A stretch of 64,000 nucleotides of DNA from Streptomyces coeruleorubidus (GTDB lineage: Bacteria > Actinomycetota > Actinomycetes > Streptomycetales > Streptomycetaceae). The position numbers and the translations under genes are program-made. The notes below the pieces were generated by a model that saw only the letters and a list, made by a program, of their open reading frames with translations, ran no database searches and was not told the DNA's origin. Each line of letters begins with the position of its first letter. Position 1 is the stretch's first letter. The DNA lies in assembly GCF_008705135.1 (NCBI RefSeq), contig NZ_CP023694.1:8469001-8533000 (forward strand), in the 5' to 3' direction. Below, piece after piece: positions 17,138-25,761 of this stretch.

Positions 17138-17265
17138 CCGGAAGCCGGAATGCCTCCCCTGCGCCGGTAGTGGTCTGGATCACATGGCGTGGATTGAGTG
17201 CCCGGCCCGGGCGATGTCCGTACCCATGGGTGACGGAGCGGTGCCGGATGCGAGGATGAGGCGCC

Positions 17266-17925
17266 ATGACGGCTGGGTGGTGTGCTCGCACGATACGGGC
17301 CGCGGTGTTCGCGGCCGTCTGTGTCGTGCTCGCCGCCATGGGACACGTCATGATGTCCGGCGACCACGTGCCCCTCGGGACGCTCCTGGCCGGCTGGGCC
17401 GTGACGAGCGCGGTGGGCTGGTGCCTGGCGGGCCGCGAGCGCGGACTCCGGCTGGTCGTCGCCGTCGCCGTGGCCGTCCAGACGGCCCTGCACTCGGCGT
17501 TCTCGCTCGCACCGGCGGCGCCGCTGCGGTCCCCGCGCATGGACTCCATGGACCCCGGGGCCGGCGGTATGGGATCCATGGGGCACGACATGGGGAGCAT
17601 GGATTCCATGTCTGTGTCCGAGCACTTGGGTCACGCGGGACACACCCCGGGCGGTGGCTCGTCTCTCGGCATGCTCGCCGCCCACCTGCTCGCCGCCCTG
17701 CTGTGCGGCCTGTGGCTGGGGCACGGGGAGCGGGCCGTCTTCCGTCTCCTGCGTGCCGTGGGCGGCTGGCTGGCCGCGCCGCTGCGGCTCCTGTTCGCCC
17801 TGCCCGCACCGCCGCCCCCGCCCGTGCGCGCACGGCGGTGGTCCTCGGACCGGGCGCCGCGCCTCCTCCTTCTCGTTCACGCGATCACCTCGAGAGGACC
17901 ACCCGTGAGGGCCGCTGCCGTCTGA
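17266..17925 (+). CDS. Met/His-rich membrane protein, unknown function
   Basis: A 219-residue protein I cannot assign to a named family. About four hydrophobic segments (AAVFAAVCVVLAAMGHVMM, LLAGWAVTSAVGWCLAG, LVVAVAVAVQTALHSAFSL, LGMLAAHLLAALLCGLWLG) surround a middle loop at about residues 90-130 in which Met, His, Gly, Ser and Asp dominate (MGSMGHDMGSMDSMSVSEHL). Such loops bind Cu(I) in copper chaperones. A Pro-rich stretch and a basic tail follow. Its neighbours, the DUF4396 gene before and the ECF sigma factor after, make a copper-related or sigma-control role plausible, but neither is shown. Confidence 0.65.
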   Translation: MTAGWCARTIRAAVFAAVCVVLAAMGHVMMSGDHVPLGTLLAGWAVTSAVGWCLAGRERGLRLVVAVAVAVQTALHSAFSLAPAAPLRSPRMDSMDPGAGGMGSMGHDMGSMDSMSVSEHLGHAGHTPGGGSSLGMLAAHLLAALLCGLWLGHGERAVFRLLRAVGGWLAAPLRLLFALPAPPPPPVRARRWSSDRAPRLLLLVHAITSRGPPVRAAAV

Positions 17926-18098
17926 CGGCAGCCGGTAAGTCCCGGGGCGGGCCCTGCTTTCGCCCCGGTGCCGGGCGTACGCCCGTACGCCCCATCCCTC
18001 ACTCACCGGACCGCGCAGCCACGCGCGGGCACGCCCGGCATCCCGTATGCCCGCGTGCTCGCCCTGCCGTGGTCCCGGAATCCCGAGAAGGACACCAG

Positions 18099-18731
18099 GT
18101 GATCACTCCTGCCCTGCCCCTTTCGCACGAGAGAAGAGAACGTCCGGCGTCGGCCGACGAGTCGATAACCGCCTGGGCGCTGGCCGCCCGCGGCGGCGAC
18201 TCGGCCGCCGTCGACCGCTTCGTGCGCGCCCTGCACCGTGACGTGATCCGCTACGTCGCCCATCTGTGCGCCGATCCGCAGGCCGTGGACGATCTGACGC
18301 AGGACACGTTCCTGCGGGCGCTCGGCAGCCTGCACCGGTTCGAGGGCCGCTCCTCGGCGCGCGCCTGGCTGCTGGCGATCGCCCGGCGTGCGGTGGCCGA
18401 CAGCCTCCGGTACACCGCCGTACGCCCCCGCCGGGCCGACCTGCCGGAGTGGGAGCTGGCGGTCGAACTCGCCCAGCCGCGCGGCCTGCCCGGCTTCGAC
18501 GACGGCGTGGCGCTGCTGGAACTGCTGGCCTCACTGCCGGACGAGCGGCGCGAGGCGTTCGTCCTCACGCAGTTGCTCGGCCTTCCGTACGCGGAGGCCG
18601 CCGAGCTGAGCGACTGCCCGGTCGGCACCGTCCGCTCCCGTGTCGCCCGCGCCCGGGCGACGCTCATGGCCCTGCTCGCCGAGGCGGAGCAACCGCCACC
18701 GGTCGCGTCACCGGCCCTGGCCGCGGCCTGA
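18099..18731 (+). CDS. ECF-type RNA polymerase sigma factor
   Basis: A 210-residue ECF sigma factor. Region 2 includes DDLTQDTFLRAL and a core-binding helix; region 4 ends with the helix-turn-helix EAAELSDCPVGTVRSRVARA. The GTG at 18099 follows GAAGGA at a good distance. No anti-sigma with a zinc finger is next to it; the preceding Met/His-rich membrane protein, 173 bases upstream, could have that role, which is inference only. The tail (about 15 residues) is Pro/Ala-rich and not conserved. Confidence 0.87.
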   Translation: MITPALPLSHERRERPASADESITAWALAARGGDSAAVDRFVRALHRDVIRYVAHLCADPQAVDDLTQDTFLRALGSLHRFEGRSSARAWLLAIARRAVADSLRYTAVRPRRADLPEWELAVELAQPRGLPGFDDGVALLELLASLPDERREAFVLTQLLGLPYAEAAELSDCPVGTVRSRVARARATLMALLAEAEQPPPVASPALAAA

Positions 18732-18742
18732 CGCGTCCTGGG

Positions 18743-18766
18743 GCCCACCGGTTCCGTCCGGTGGGC
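18743..18766. terminator. Bidirectional stem-loop terminator
   Basis: GCCCACCGG, a 6-base loop, then CCGGTGGGC: a perfect 9-pair stem between the converging sigma factor and siderophore operon. There is no U-run, which is normal in Streptomyces. Confidence 0.75.
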
Positions 18767-18787
18767 GCCGGCCCGCCCGCGAGCGGT

Positions 18788-20002
18788 TCACAGGGCAGGG
18801 GCGTCGCCGGACAGGAAGTGGAACCCGGGCCGCGGGTGCATCAGGAAGTCGTGGTGCGAGATGTTCCAGGCGTAGGCACCCGCCAGGGAGAACACCACCC
18901 GGTCCCCGGCCCTGAGGTCCCGCACGGGCACCCGGCGGGCCAGCACGTCCTTCGGTGTGCACAGCTGCCCCGCGAGGGTCACGTGACCGCTGTGTGCCGA
19001 CGGTCGCGGCCAGGGGTGCGGCCAGGTGTCCACCGGCAGGACGGAGCAGGGCTGGTCGTGTCCCTTCGTCGCCGGGGTGCGCAGATGGTGGGTGCCGCCC
19101 CGCAGGACGGCGAACTCCTCGCCGTGGCTGTGCTTCACGTCCAGCACTTCCGTGGCGTACCAGCCGCAGTACGCGGTGAGCGCCCGCCCGGGCTCGATCC
19201 GCAGCGTCAGCCCCGGGTGGGCGTCGGCGAGGCGGGCCAGGCCCTCGCCGTACGCGGCCCAGTCGAAGCGGCGCTCCGGGTCGGCGTAGTCGACGCCCAT
19301 GCCGCCCCCGACGTTCACCTCCGCGATCGGCACGCCGAGCCCCGTGGCCCAGCCGACCACGCCCTCCGCGACGGCCAGCAGCTCGGCCGCCTCCAGTCCG
19401 CTCGCCAAGTGGGCGTGGATTCCGCGTAGTTCGAGCTGGGGGTACGTCCCGTCGGCGAGGGCCCGGAGCAGCGGCTCGGCCCGGGCCGGGTCCATGCCGA
19501 AGGGCGTCGGCCGCCCGCCCATCGCCAGTGAGCTCCCCGCCAGAGAGCCGTCGGGCACCGGCAGGTTGACGCGCGGCAGCACCGCGACCCGCCGCCGGGG
19601 CACGAGGCGGCGTGCCAGCTCGGCCAGCACGCGCAGCTCGTGTGCGCTCTCGACGTGGAACCGTCCGACGCCCAGCTCCAGCGCGGCCGTCATCTCGTCC
19701 GGCGTCTTGCCCGGCCCGCCGAAGGCCAGCGGCCGGCCCGGCACCGCCTTGGCGACATGGGCGAGTTCACCGCCCGACGCGACCTCGTAACCGTCGACGC
19801 AGGAGTCCAGCGCGGCCAGGATCTCCGGCTCGGGGTTGGCCTTCGCCGCGTAGTACAGCTCGACCCGTCCGGGCAGCGCGGCCCGGACCCGGGCGGCGTG
19901 TGCGCGCAGCGCCGACAGATCGTAGACGTAGGCCGGCAACCGTGACGGCGGCAGCGACAGGACCCGGTCACGCACCGCCGGCGTCGGGTGGGCGGTGGTC
20001 AT
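18788..20002 (-). CDS. PLP-dependent amino acid decarboxylase, PvsE-like
   Basis: A 404-residue fold-type III decarboxylase of the diaminopimelate/ornithine decarboxylase family. The PLP lysine is Lys54 in YYAAKANPEP; GIHAHLASG (His198) packs on the cofactor, GGGMGVDY and EPGRALTAY hold the phosphate, Cys348 in GQLCTPKDV and Tyr377 in AGAYAWNISHHDF belong to the second subunit's active site. In vibrioferrin synthesis PvsE decarboxylates serine to give ethanolamine; SbnH is a related siderophore enzyme. Last gene of the siderophore operon; ATG overlaps the upstream stop by four bases. Substrate is inferred from gene order only. Confidence 0.82.
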   Translation of the reverse strand: MTTAHPTPAVRDRVLSLPPSRLPAYVYDLSALRAHAARVRAALPGRVELYYAAKANPEPEILAALDSCVDGYEVASGGELAHVAKAVPGRPLAFGGPGKTPDEMTAALELGVGRFHVESAHELRVLAELARRLVPRRRVAVLPRVNLPVPDGSLAGSSLAMGGRPTPFGMDPARAEPLLRALADGTYPQLELRGIHAHLASGLEAAELLAVAEGVVGWATGLGVPIAEVNVGGGMGVDYADPERRFDWAAYGEGLARLADAHPGLTLRIEPGRALTAYCGWYATEVLDVKHSHGEEFAVLRGGTHHLRTPATKGHDQPCSVLPVDTWPHPWPRPSAHSGHVTLAGQLCTPKDVLARRVPVRDLRAGDRVVFSLAGAYAWNISHHDFLMHPRPGFHFLSGDAPAL

Positions 20003-21834
20003 CGGGAGCTCCTCTTGGCCTCGTGCAGCACGTCCTCGCCCAGCGGTGACGGCAGCCGGACGTATCCCGCCGCCCGGTCCGCCTTGCGCTCCCAGCGGGT
20101 GAGCAGGTTGGCCTTGGCGGGCAGCGGGACCCCGGCGAGCAGGGCGGCCAGGCGGGGCGGGCAGCCGTGCCGGTCGGCGTACGACCGCAGCGTGCCGCGC
20201 ACCCGCGCCCACAGCGCCGGCTCCGCCTCCGGATGCAGGTCGGCGAGGGCCGCGAGCAGCTCGGCGACATGGTTGACCAGCAGGCAGTAGACGACGCGGT
20301 CCCAGCCGCGCCGGGCGTCGTACGTCATCGGCCCGGCCACCTCGGGCGGCAGCGCGGCCAGCGTGTGCGCGTGCTGCTCGGGCAGCAGCTTGGTGCCCTC
20401 CAGGTCCCGGAAGAGGACCTGGGCGGGCCGTCCGGCGTCGTCGACGCAGAGCAGCACGTTCTGGAGGTGCGGCTCCAGCACCAGGCCGTGGTCGAAGTAG
20501 GCGGCCAGGACGGGCGGCAGGAGGAGGTCCAGGTACGCCGACCACCAGTCGAGCACCGCCGCCGCGTCCGCTCCGGCGAGCAGGCGGGAGACGTGTGCGG
20601 CACTGGTCGGGTACTCGTCGGCGACGGCGGCGGCGAGCAGGGGAGTGGTGCCCGGCGCGAGCCGCCGGGACAGGCCCTCGCGGACGATCACGCCGAAGCC
20701 CTCCAGCAGGTCGCGGTCCGGCGCGCCGCCGGGCCCGGGCAGGGCGAGCGTGCGGTAGGCGGGCTCGCGGAGCACGGCACTGCCGGGGAACCGCCCGGCG
20801 AGTCCGGACAGCACCGGGTCCAGTGCCCGGGTCAGGGCGACCGCCCCGGACAGTTCGTAACTGCTGTTCTTGCGCACGCAGTTGGTGATCCGCACGTTCA
20901 GGCTGAACTTCAGGAACGTCTCCCCGTCGTACAGCGTGCGCACGGACGCGGTGGCCGCGAAGGGCCGCCCGCCCGGCCCCAGGTCGAGCACGTCACCACG
21001 GTCCAGGGCGGCCCGCAGCAGCGGGTGCTCCCGGAGCGTCTCGTACTGCCAGGGGTGGGCCGGCAGCAGCCGGTAGCCGTCCGGGACGTCCGCGCGCTGC
21101 CGGTCCAGGGCGGCGGTAGCCGGTGGTTCGGCGCTCTCCTGCGCGATCAGGTGCTCCCGCACGGCGAGGTGCCGCAGCGGGAAGGAGGCACCCGCTTCGG
21201 GCGCGTACGCGGCCCACGAACGCGGGTCGCCGCTACGGGCCTTGGGCGTGGGATGAAAGCGGTGCCCGAAGAGGAGGGACTGCTCGGAGGCGATGTAGGC
21301 GGACCGCGGGCCGTCCGGCAGGTCCGAGGCGTGCCCGGTGGCGAGGGCGGCGGCGACGGCCGTGTGGCTGGAGGCGACCTGCTCCAGGAACTCCTCGTTG
21401 CGCACCCCGGTGCGCAGTGACAGTTCGTCGCACGTGTACTGGGCGAGTCGCCGCCAGTCCACGTCCCTGCGGCCGCCGTCCCGCTCCTCGCGCACCGGGC
21501 CGGTGAACCGGTGCGCGCCGAGCAGCGACGTCCGGCGCAGGGCGACCCGCAGCAGCACCCCGCGGCGGGGCAGCCGCAGCAGCAGATGCCCGTCGGCGAC
21601 GACGGTCTGGCGCTCGGGCCCTGACACCTCGCGCAGCAGGCAGTTCAGCAGGGTGTGCGCCACCACGTCGTCGGCGGTGGGCAGGGAGACCGGGGCGGCG
21701 GCGGTGCTGCCGGGCGATTCGGTCAGCGAGGGCATGGCAGGCTCCAGCGGGGTGCGCGGGTTCGATGCGGGGACGGGATCAGGGAGAGGGACGAGGGCGG
21801 CGGCACCGGTGCGGTCGCGGCTCACGGCTCTCAT
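19999..21834 (-). CDS. NIS siderophore synthetase (IucA/IucC family), in PvsD position
   Basis: A 611-residue NRPS-independent siderophore synthetase, which activates a carboxylate with ATP and forms an amide or ester with an amine or alcohol. Family motifs are HPTPKAR (194-200), KFSLNVRITNCVRKNS (309-324), EPHLQN (454-459) and FRDLEG (475-480), followed by a FhuF-like C-terminal part. ATG at 21834 overlaps the upstream gene (ATGA) with GGAG ahead; Met34, also with GGAG, is an alternative. It sits where pvsD lies in the vibrioferrin operon. Which bond it makes cannot be read from sequence. Confidence 0.88.
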   Translation of the reverse strand: MRAVSRDRTGAAALVPLPDPVPASNPRTPLEPAMPSLTESPGSTAAAPVSLPTADDVVAHTLLNCLLREVSGPERQTVVADGHLLLRLPRRGVLLRVALRRTSLLGAHRFTGPVREERDGGRRDVDWRRLAQYTCDELSLRTGVRNEEFLEQVASSHTAVAAALATGHASDLPDGPRSAYIASEQSLLFGHRFHPTPKARSGDPRSWAAYAPEAGASFPLRHLAVREHLIAQESAEPPATAALDRQRADVPDGYRLLPAHPWQYETLREHPLLRAALDRGDVLDLGPGGRPFAATASVRTLYDGETFLKFSLNVRITNCVRKNSSYELSGAVALTRALDPVLSGLAGRFPGSAVLREPAYRTLALPGPGGAPDRDLLEGFGVIVREGLSRRLAPGTTPLLAAAVADEYPTSAAHVSRLLAGADAAAVLDWWSAYLDLLLPPVLAAYFDHGLVLEPHLQNVLLCVDDAGRPAQVLFRDLEGTKLLPEQHAHTLAALPPEVAGPMTYDARRGWDRVVYCLLVNHVAELLAALADLHPEAEPALWARVRGTLRSYADRHGCPPRLAALLAGVPLPAKANLLTRWERKADRAAGYVRLPSPLGEDVLHEAKRSSR

Positions 21835-23561
21835 GACGTACTCCGGGAGGGCAGCAGGTAGTTGGGGCCGGTGACGTAGTGCTTGTTGATGTCGGCGGCG
21901 CCCGACCGCTGTTTGCTCAGCAGCGTTCCGGCCGTGACCATCGCCTTCACCGGCAGCTCCGGGGCGTCGAGCACCCGGGTGCGCAGAACGTCCCCCGCCT
22001 CGCCCCCGAGCCGTGCCACGGCCTCGGCCAGCCGTTCACGCACCAGCCGCAGCAGCACGGGCAGCGGCGCGCGTCCGTGCCGGGCGAGGCCGAACGCGTA
22101 GGCGCCCGCGCACAGATGGACGGTGATCGTGGTGAACAGGTCGGCCACCGGCCCGTCGTCCGTGCCGAGGACCCGCGCGTCGTCGAACTCCCACGCGCCG
22201 GGCAGCCGGGCGTGCAGCCGCCGCGTGTTGACGCGTGGCCCGTCGTTGTCCTTGAACAGCAGCCGGAGGCTGCCCGGCCGCAGGACCAGTGAGATGTTCT
22301 GCTGGTGCGACTCCAGCGCGACGCCGTACCCGAACAGTGTGGTCTGCCAGTCGAACAGCAGGGTCAGGCAGGCGTCGAGCAGCGCGAGCGGGTCGCCGTC
22401 GTGGAAGCGGTCGGCGAGATGGTCGAGGACCAGCCGGCCGTCCGGTGCCTCGGCGAGCAGCGCCGCCATCGGTACGACGACCGAGTCCGCGAGACCGGCG
22501 GGGTGGCGGCGGCACAGCACGGCCAGCAGTTCGTGACCCGCGTGGGCGTACGCCGTCTCGTCGGCGTGCAGGATCGTGTCCCGGAAACGCGGCTCGCGGG
22601 CGACGATCCGCTGGACCAGCCGCTGCCCGACGGCCCCGTCGACGAGGGTGCCGGGCTTGACGGACCGCTTGTTGCGCAGCCCCAACGACGAGGTGGTCAG
22701 GGGCAGTTTGAGATGCAGCGTCGGATCCGCCGCCGTCGCCACCGTGCGCATCGACAGGGTCGGTACGACATCGAGGCAGCCGCGCTCGGCCAGTACCGCT
22801 CGCCCGCGCAGGCCGGTCGCCCGTAACGCCTCGTCGAGCGGAGGGCCGACGGTCAGCGGGTGCACCGGCAGGGCGAGGTGTGTGCGCTCCAGCCCGGACA
22901 GACCGAGCCGCGCGGGCGTGGGCCACGACTCCGGGAGGGCACCCGCCACATGGACCGCGCCCCGGGGCACGGCGAGCCAGCGCAGCGGGAACCGTGGCTG
23001 GAACTCGGGCGCGTACGAGCGCAGTTGCTCCTCCGCCAGTCCCGCCCGGCCGCGCCCGGTCGGATATACCGGATGGTCCAGGCGGGCGGCGAGCGCGTCG
23101 AAGGCGAGGCCGGCGTCCAGACCCGTCCAGCACGCGGGGTCGGCCCCGTGGTGGGAGGTCAGCTCCGCCGCGATGCCGGCGCGCGTGCCGGCGTGCAGCC
23201 GCAGTGTGGCCAGTGTCTGCCGGCACTCCTCGGCGAAGGCGTCGAAGCCGGCCCGGTCCTCGGGCTCGGCGAGCGCGCGCAGCGCGTCCAGTACGTCGGC
23301 GTACGACGTCAGCTCGGCGCCGTCCGACGCGCGGCTCAGGAGCGGCAGCCGCGCGGCGTACGCGCACTGGAAACCGTCCTCGGCGACGGGCAGCAGCAGC
23401 GCGTCGTGCCCGGCGGCGCGCCGCAGCCAGGGGCCGTCCGGGCGGTGGACGAGGGTGCTCCGGGAGCGCAGCCCGACGACGTCCTCGCGCAGGAGGGCGC
23501 TCAGCACCCGGGTGAGCAGCCCGGCCGCGCAGGCGTCCGGCGGGGGCGGCGGTACGGTCAC
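21831..23561 (-). CDS. NIS siderophore synthetase (IucA/IucC family), in PvsB position
   Basis: A 576-residue second NIS synthetase, clearly diverged from its neighbour. The ATP-binding motif is altered to HPVYPTGRGR (163-172), with Arg in place of the usual Lys. LKLPLTTSSLGLRNKRS (284-300), SHQQN (418-422) and FKDNDG (436-441) match the family. A GTG start at 23561 overlaps the upstream stop (GTGA). It lies second after the ATP-grasp gene, the place of pvsB in vibrioferrin clusters. Probably it and its partner attach two different groups to citrate. Confidence 0.87.
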   Translation of the reverse strand: MTVPPPPPDACAAGLLTRVLSALLREDVVGLRSRSTLVHRPDGPWLRRAAGHDALLLPVAEDGFQCAYAARLPLLSRASDGAELTSYADVLDALRALAEPEDRAGFDAFAEECRQTLATLRLHAGTRAGIAAELTSHHGADPACWTGLDAGLAFDALAARLDHPVYPTGRGRAGLAEEQLRSYAPEFQPRFPLRWLAVPRGAVHVAGALPESWPTPARLGLSGLERTHLALPVHPLTVGPPLDEALRATGLRGRAVLAERGCLDVVPTLSMRTVATAADPTLHLKLPLTTSSLGLRNKRSVKPGTLVDGAVGQRLVQRIVAREPRFRDTILHADETAYAHAGHELLAVLCRRHPAGLADSVVVPMAALLAEAPDGRLVLDHLADRFHDGDPLALLDACLTLLFDWQTTLFGYGVALESHQQNISLVLRPGSLRLLFKDNDGPRVNTRRLHARLPGAWEFDDARVLGTDDGPVADLFTTITVHLCAGAYAFGLARHGRAPLPVLLRLVRERLAEAVARLGGEAGDVLRTRVLDAPELPVKAMVTAGTLLSKQRSGAADINKHYVTGPNYLLPSRSTS

Positions 23562-24730
23562 GCCTGGATCTCCCAGCGGCAGGCGGCCAGGAAATCGGCC
23601 GCCACACGGTCCACGCTCTCCTGGTCGGCGCCGGTGGCCCGCAGGACGCCCAGGTAGTCCCGGTTGGTGCGGTACAGCTCGTGCCGCTCGCCCACGGCCC
23701 GCAGCGGACGGTACGTCAGACGCACACCGTCCACGGTGAGGTCAGCGGCGGCCGGTGCTTCGGTCAGGGTTCCGGCCCGGTCGGCACACGGGTACTCCAC
23801 GAGGGCGGCACCGTCGCGGCGGGCACCCAGGCCGGCAGGGAGCGGTTCGCCCAGGTGTGTTCCGATGACGAGCTCGAACAGCGGAATGCCGAGGAGCCGG
23901 GCGAGCAGCAGGTCGCACTGATCGCCGATGTTCCGGTAGTTGACCTCGATGATCCGCGCCCGGCCCTCGTGCACCACGAATTCGGTGTGACAGGCACCGA
24001 ACCCGACGCCCAGCGCGTCGAGTTGCCCGAGGACCTGCGTCACGACCGGCTCGGGGTGGACCGGGACGAAGGTGAGGCGTTCCTCGACGAAGTGCGGCGG
24101 CGGCGACAGCTCGGTGCGGAAGCCGCCCAGGACATGGCGGACCCGGCCGTCCCCCAGGGTCTCCAGCGTGTGCAGCTCGCCGGGGAGGTACTCCTCGACC
24201 ACCAGCGTGGTGCCGGGGCGGCGCTCCAGGATCTCCTTGGCGCGGGTCACCAGGTCCTCGGGCCCGTCGACGAGGACCACGTCCTCGCTGGCCACGCCCT
24301 CCCGGGGCTTGACGACACACGGGTAGGGCGCGTCGAGCGGGGCCGGTTCGGCGAGTTCGGCCGACCAGACGGTGTCCACCCCGGCGGCGGCCAGCCGGCG
24401 GCGCATCTCCGCCTTGTCCTTGCAGCGCAGGGCGGCGCGCCAGTCCTTGCCCGGCAGGCCGAAGTAGGCGGCGGCGAGGGCGGCCTGGGTCTGGAGGTGG
24501 TCGCTGTTGGTGAAGACCGCGTCGGGACGGTGACGGCCCGACATGCACGCCACGACGGCCCGGAAGTCCCGCACGTCACACTCCAGAACCTCGATGTCCG
24601 GGCAGGTTCTCCGGTGCGCGCCGGGCTGGTCGGTGAGCATGGTGACGTCCAGGCCCAGCCGGGCGGCGGCGGGCAGGAAACCCTCGGTGACGGAGTCGGT
24701 CGGGTTGAGGGCGAGAAGGTACAGGCGCAT
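23558..24730 (-). CDS. ATP-grasp ligase, PvsA-like
   Basis: A 390-residue ATP-grasp protein of the D-Ala-D-Ala ligase/carboxylate-amine ligase fold. Visible ATP and metal features are Lys141 in CVVKPREGVASE, the adenine-hinge segment VVEEYLPG (177-184) and the Mg-binding IIEVNYR (Glu262, Asn264). ATP-grasp enzymes form peptide-like bonds through acyl phosphates; PvsA is thought to couple alanine in vibrioferrin assembly. First gene of the operon, behind an iron box at 24860-24878, with GGAAG ahead of the ATG at 24730. Siderophore role comes from context. Confidence 0.82.
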   Translation of the reverse strand: MRLYLLALNPTDSVTEGFLPAAARLGLDVTMLTDQPGAHRRTCPDIEVLECDVRDFRAVVACMSGRHRPDAVFTNSDHLQTQAALAAAYFGLPGKDWRAALRCKDKAEMRRRLAAAGVDTVWSAELAEPAPLDAPYPCVVKPREGVASEDVVLVDGPEDLVTRAKEILERRPGTTLVVEEYLPGELHTLETLGDGRVRHVLGGFRTELSPPPHFVEERLTFVPVHPEPVVTQVLGQLDALGVGFGACHTEFVVHEGRARIIEVNYRNIGDQCDLLLARLLGIPLFELVIGTHLGEPLPAGLGARRDGAALVEYPCADRAGTLTEAPAAADLTVDGVRLTYRPLRAVGERHELYRTNRDYLGVLRATGADQESVDRVAADFLAACRWEIQA

Positions 24731-24859
24731 GGCGGTCTTCCAGGAGTGGCGGGGTCGGCGGCCGCTCGGTCAAGGCGCGGGCGGCGTGCCGCGGGACCCC
24801 TGTGACATGGACGGCCCTTGATCTGCGGACATCCATGAGGACGCCGACGATCTTGTACC

Positions 24860-24878
24860 TTAGGTTAGCCTTGCCTAT
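24860..24878. promoter_or_regulatory. Iron box (DmdR/IdeR operator) for the divergent siderophore/fhuF promoters
   Basis: TTAGGTTAGCCTTGCCTAT matches the actinobacterial 19-base iron box (TTAGGTTAGGCTCACCTAA type) at 15 of 19 positions by eye. It lies between the ATP-grasp gene and the fhuF-like gene, 37 bases before the latter. Iron-loaded DmdR/IdeR should repress both directions. Confidence 0.85.
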
Positions 24879-24914
24879 CCAACCACGGGTTGCAACTGCC
24901 CGTAGGAGTGATCG

Positions 24915-25754
24915 ATGCGCACTGTCCTGGAGTCACCGCCGGCCCTCGCCTCCGTCCTCGCCGCCGCCTACCGGCGGTTGACCGGCGTCTGTGAGGCACT
25001 GGACGTCGAGGTCGCGGACCCCTGGGCGGCTGCCGGTCAACACACCCTTTCGGGCGCGGAACTGACCTCGGATCAGCGATCCCTCGACGCCTTCGTGGAC
25101 GTCGAGGCGACCCGCATCCGCACACGCCACGGCCACACCCCGCGCCCCCACGTCGCCGCCTCACGCGCCCTGCACGACTACGCCTGGTCGATCGCCCTGC
25201 TGATGAGCGGCGTGTGGTACCTGGAGCGCCGCGTGCCCCGCGTGCGCCCCCAGTCGGTGCGCCTGGACCTCGCGGCCGGGACGTACACGGTCACGCCCGA
25301 GCCCCGCGTGGCCTGTCTGCCCGGCGACCCCGTCGCCGCGCTGCCCGGGGCCGTGACCGTGGCGGACGAGGAGGCCCTGCGGGCCGAACTGCGCGCCGCG
25401 GTCGCCGACCACATGCGCCCGCTGCTCACCGCCCTCGGACCCGCCGTACGCCGCGGCCCGCGCGCCCTGTGGGGCATGGTCGGCGACGATCTCGTCTCCG
25501 GGATCTGGTACCTGGGCCGCACCCTCGGCCGCGAGGACGACGCCGTGCGCGCCGCCACCGCCCTGCTCCCCGAACCCGTCAGCCCCTACCCCGCCGGAGC
25601 GGACTTCCGCGTCCTGACCGGCGCCGACGGCCGCCACCACCCGACCCGCACCCGCACGGGCTGCTGCCTCTACTACGCCATCCGCCCCGACGAGGCCTGC
25701 GCCACCTGCCCCCGCACCTGCGACGCCGAACGACTGCGCCGGCTCGAATCCTGA
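24915..25754 (+). CDS. FhuF-like siderophore-iron reductase, [2Fe-2S]
   Basis: A 279-residue protein whose C-terminus carries Cys250-Cys251-x10-Cys262-x2-Cys265, exactly the unusual spacing that holds the [2Fe-2S] cluster in E. coli FhuF, plus a further Cys269. FhuF reduces Fe(III) in imported siderophores to release iron in the cytoplasm. ATG at 24915 follows TAGGAG. It is divergent from the siderophore operon and shares the iron box, so it probably recycles the siderophore made by that operon. No importer gene is adjacent. Confidence 0.85.
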   Translation: MRTVLESPPALASVLAAAYRRLTGVCEALDVEVADPWAAAGQHTLSGAELTSDQRSLDAFVDVEATRIRTRHGHTPRPHVAASRALHDYAWSIALLMSGVWYLERRVPRVRPQSVRLDLAAGTYTVTPEPRVACLPGDPVAALPGAVTVADEEALRAELRAAVADHMRPLLTALGPAVRRGPRALWGMVGDDLVSGIWYLGRTLGREDDAVRAATALLPEPVSPYPAGADFRVLTGADGRHHPTRTRTGCCLYYAIRPDEACATCPRTCDAERLRRLES

Positions 25755-25761
25755 CCGGCCG

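Noticed and set aside
25741..25757. A CGGCTCGAATCC stretch resembling a tRNA T-arm
   Set aside because: It is inside the end of the FhuF-like gene and no cloverleaf can be drawn around it.
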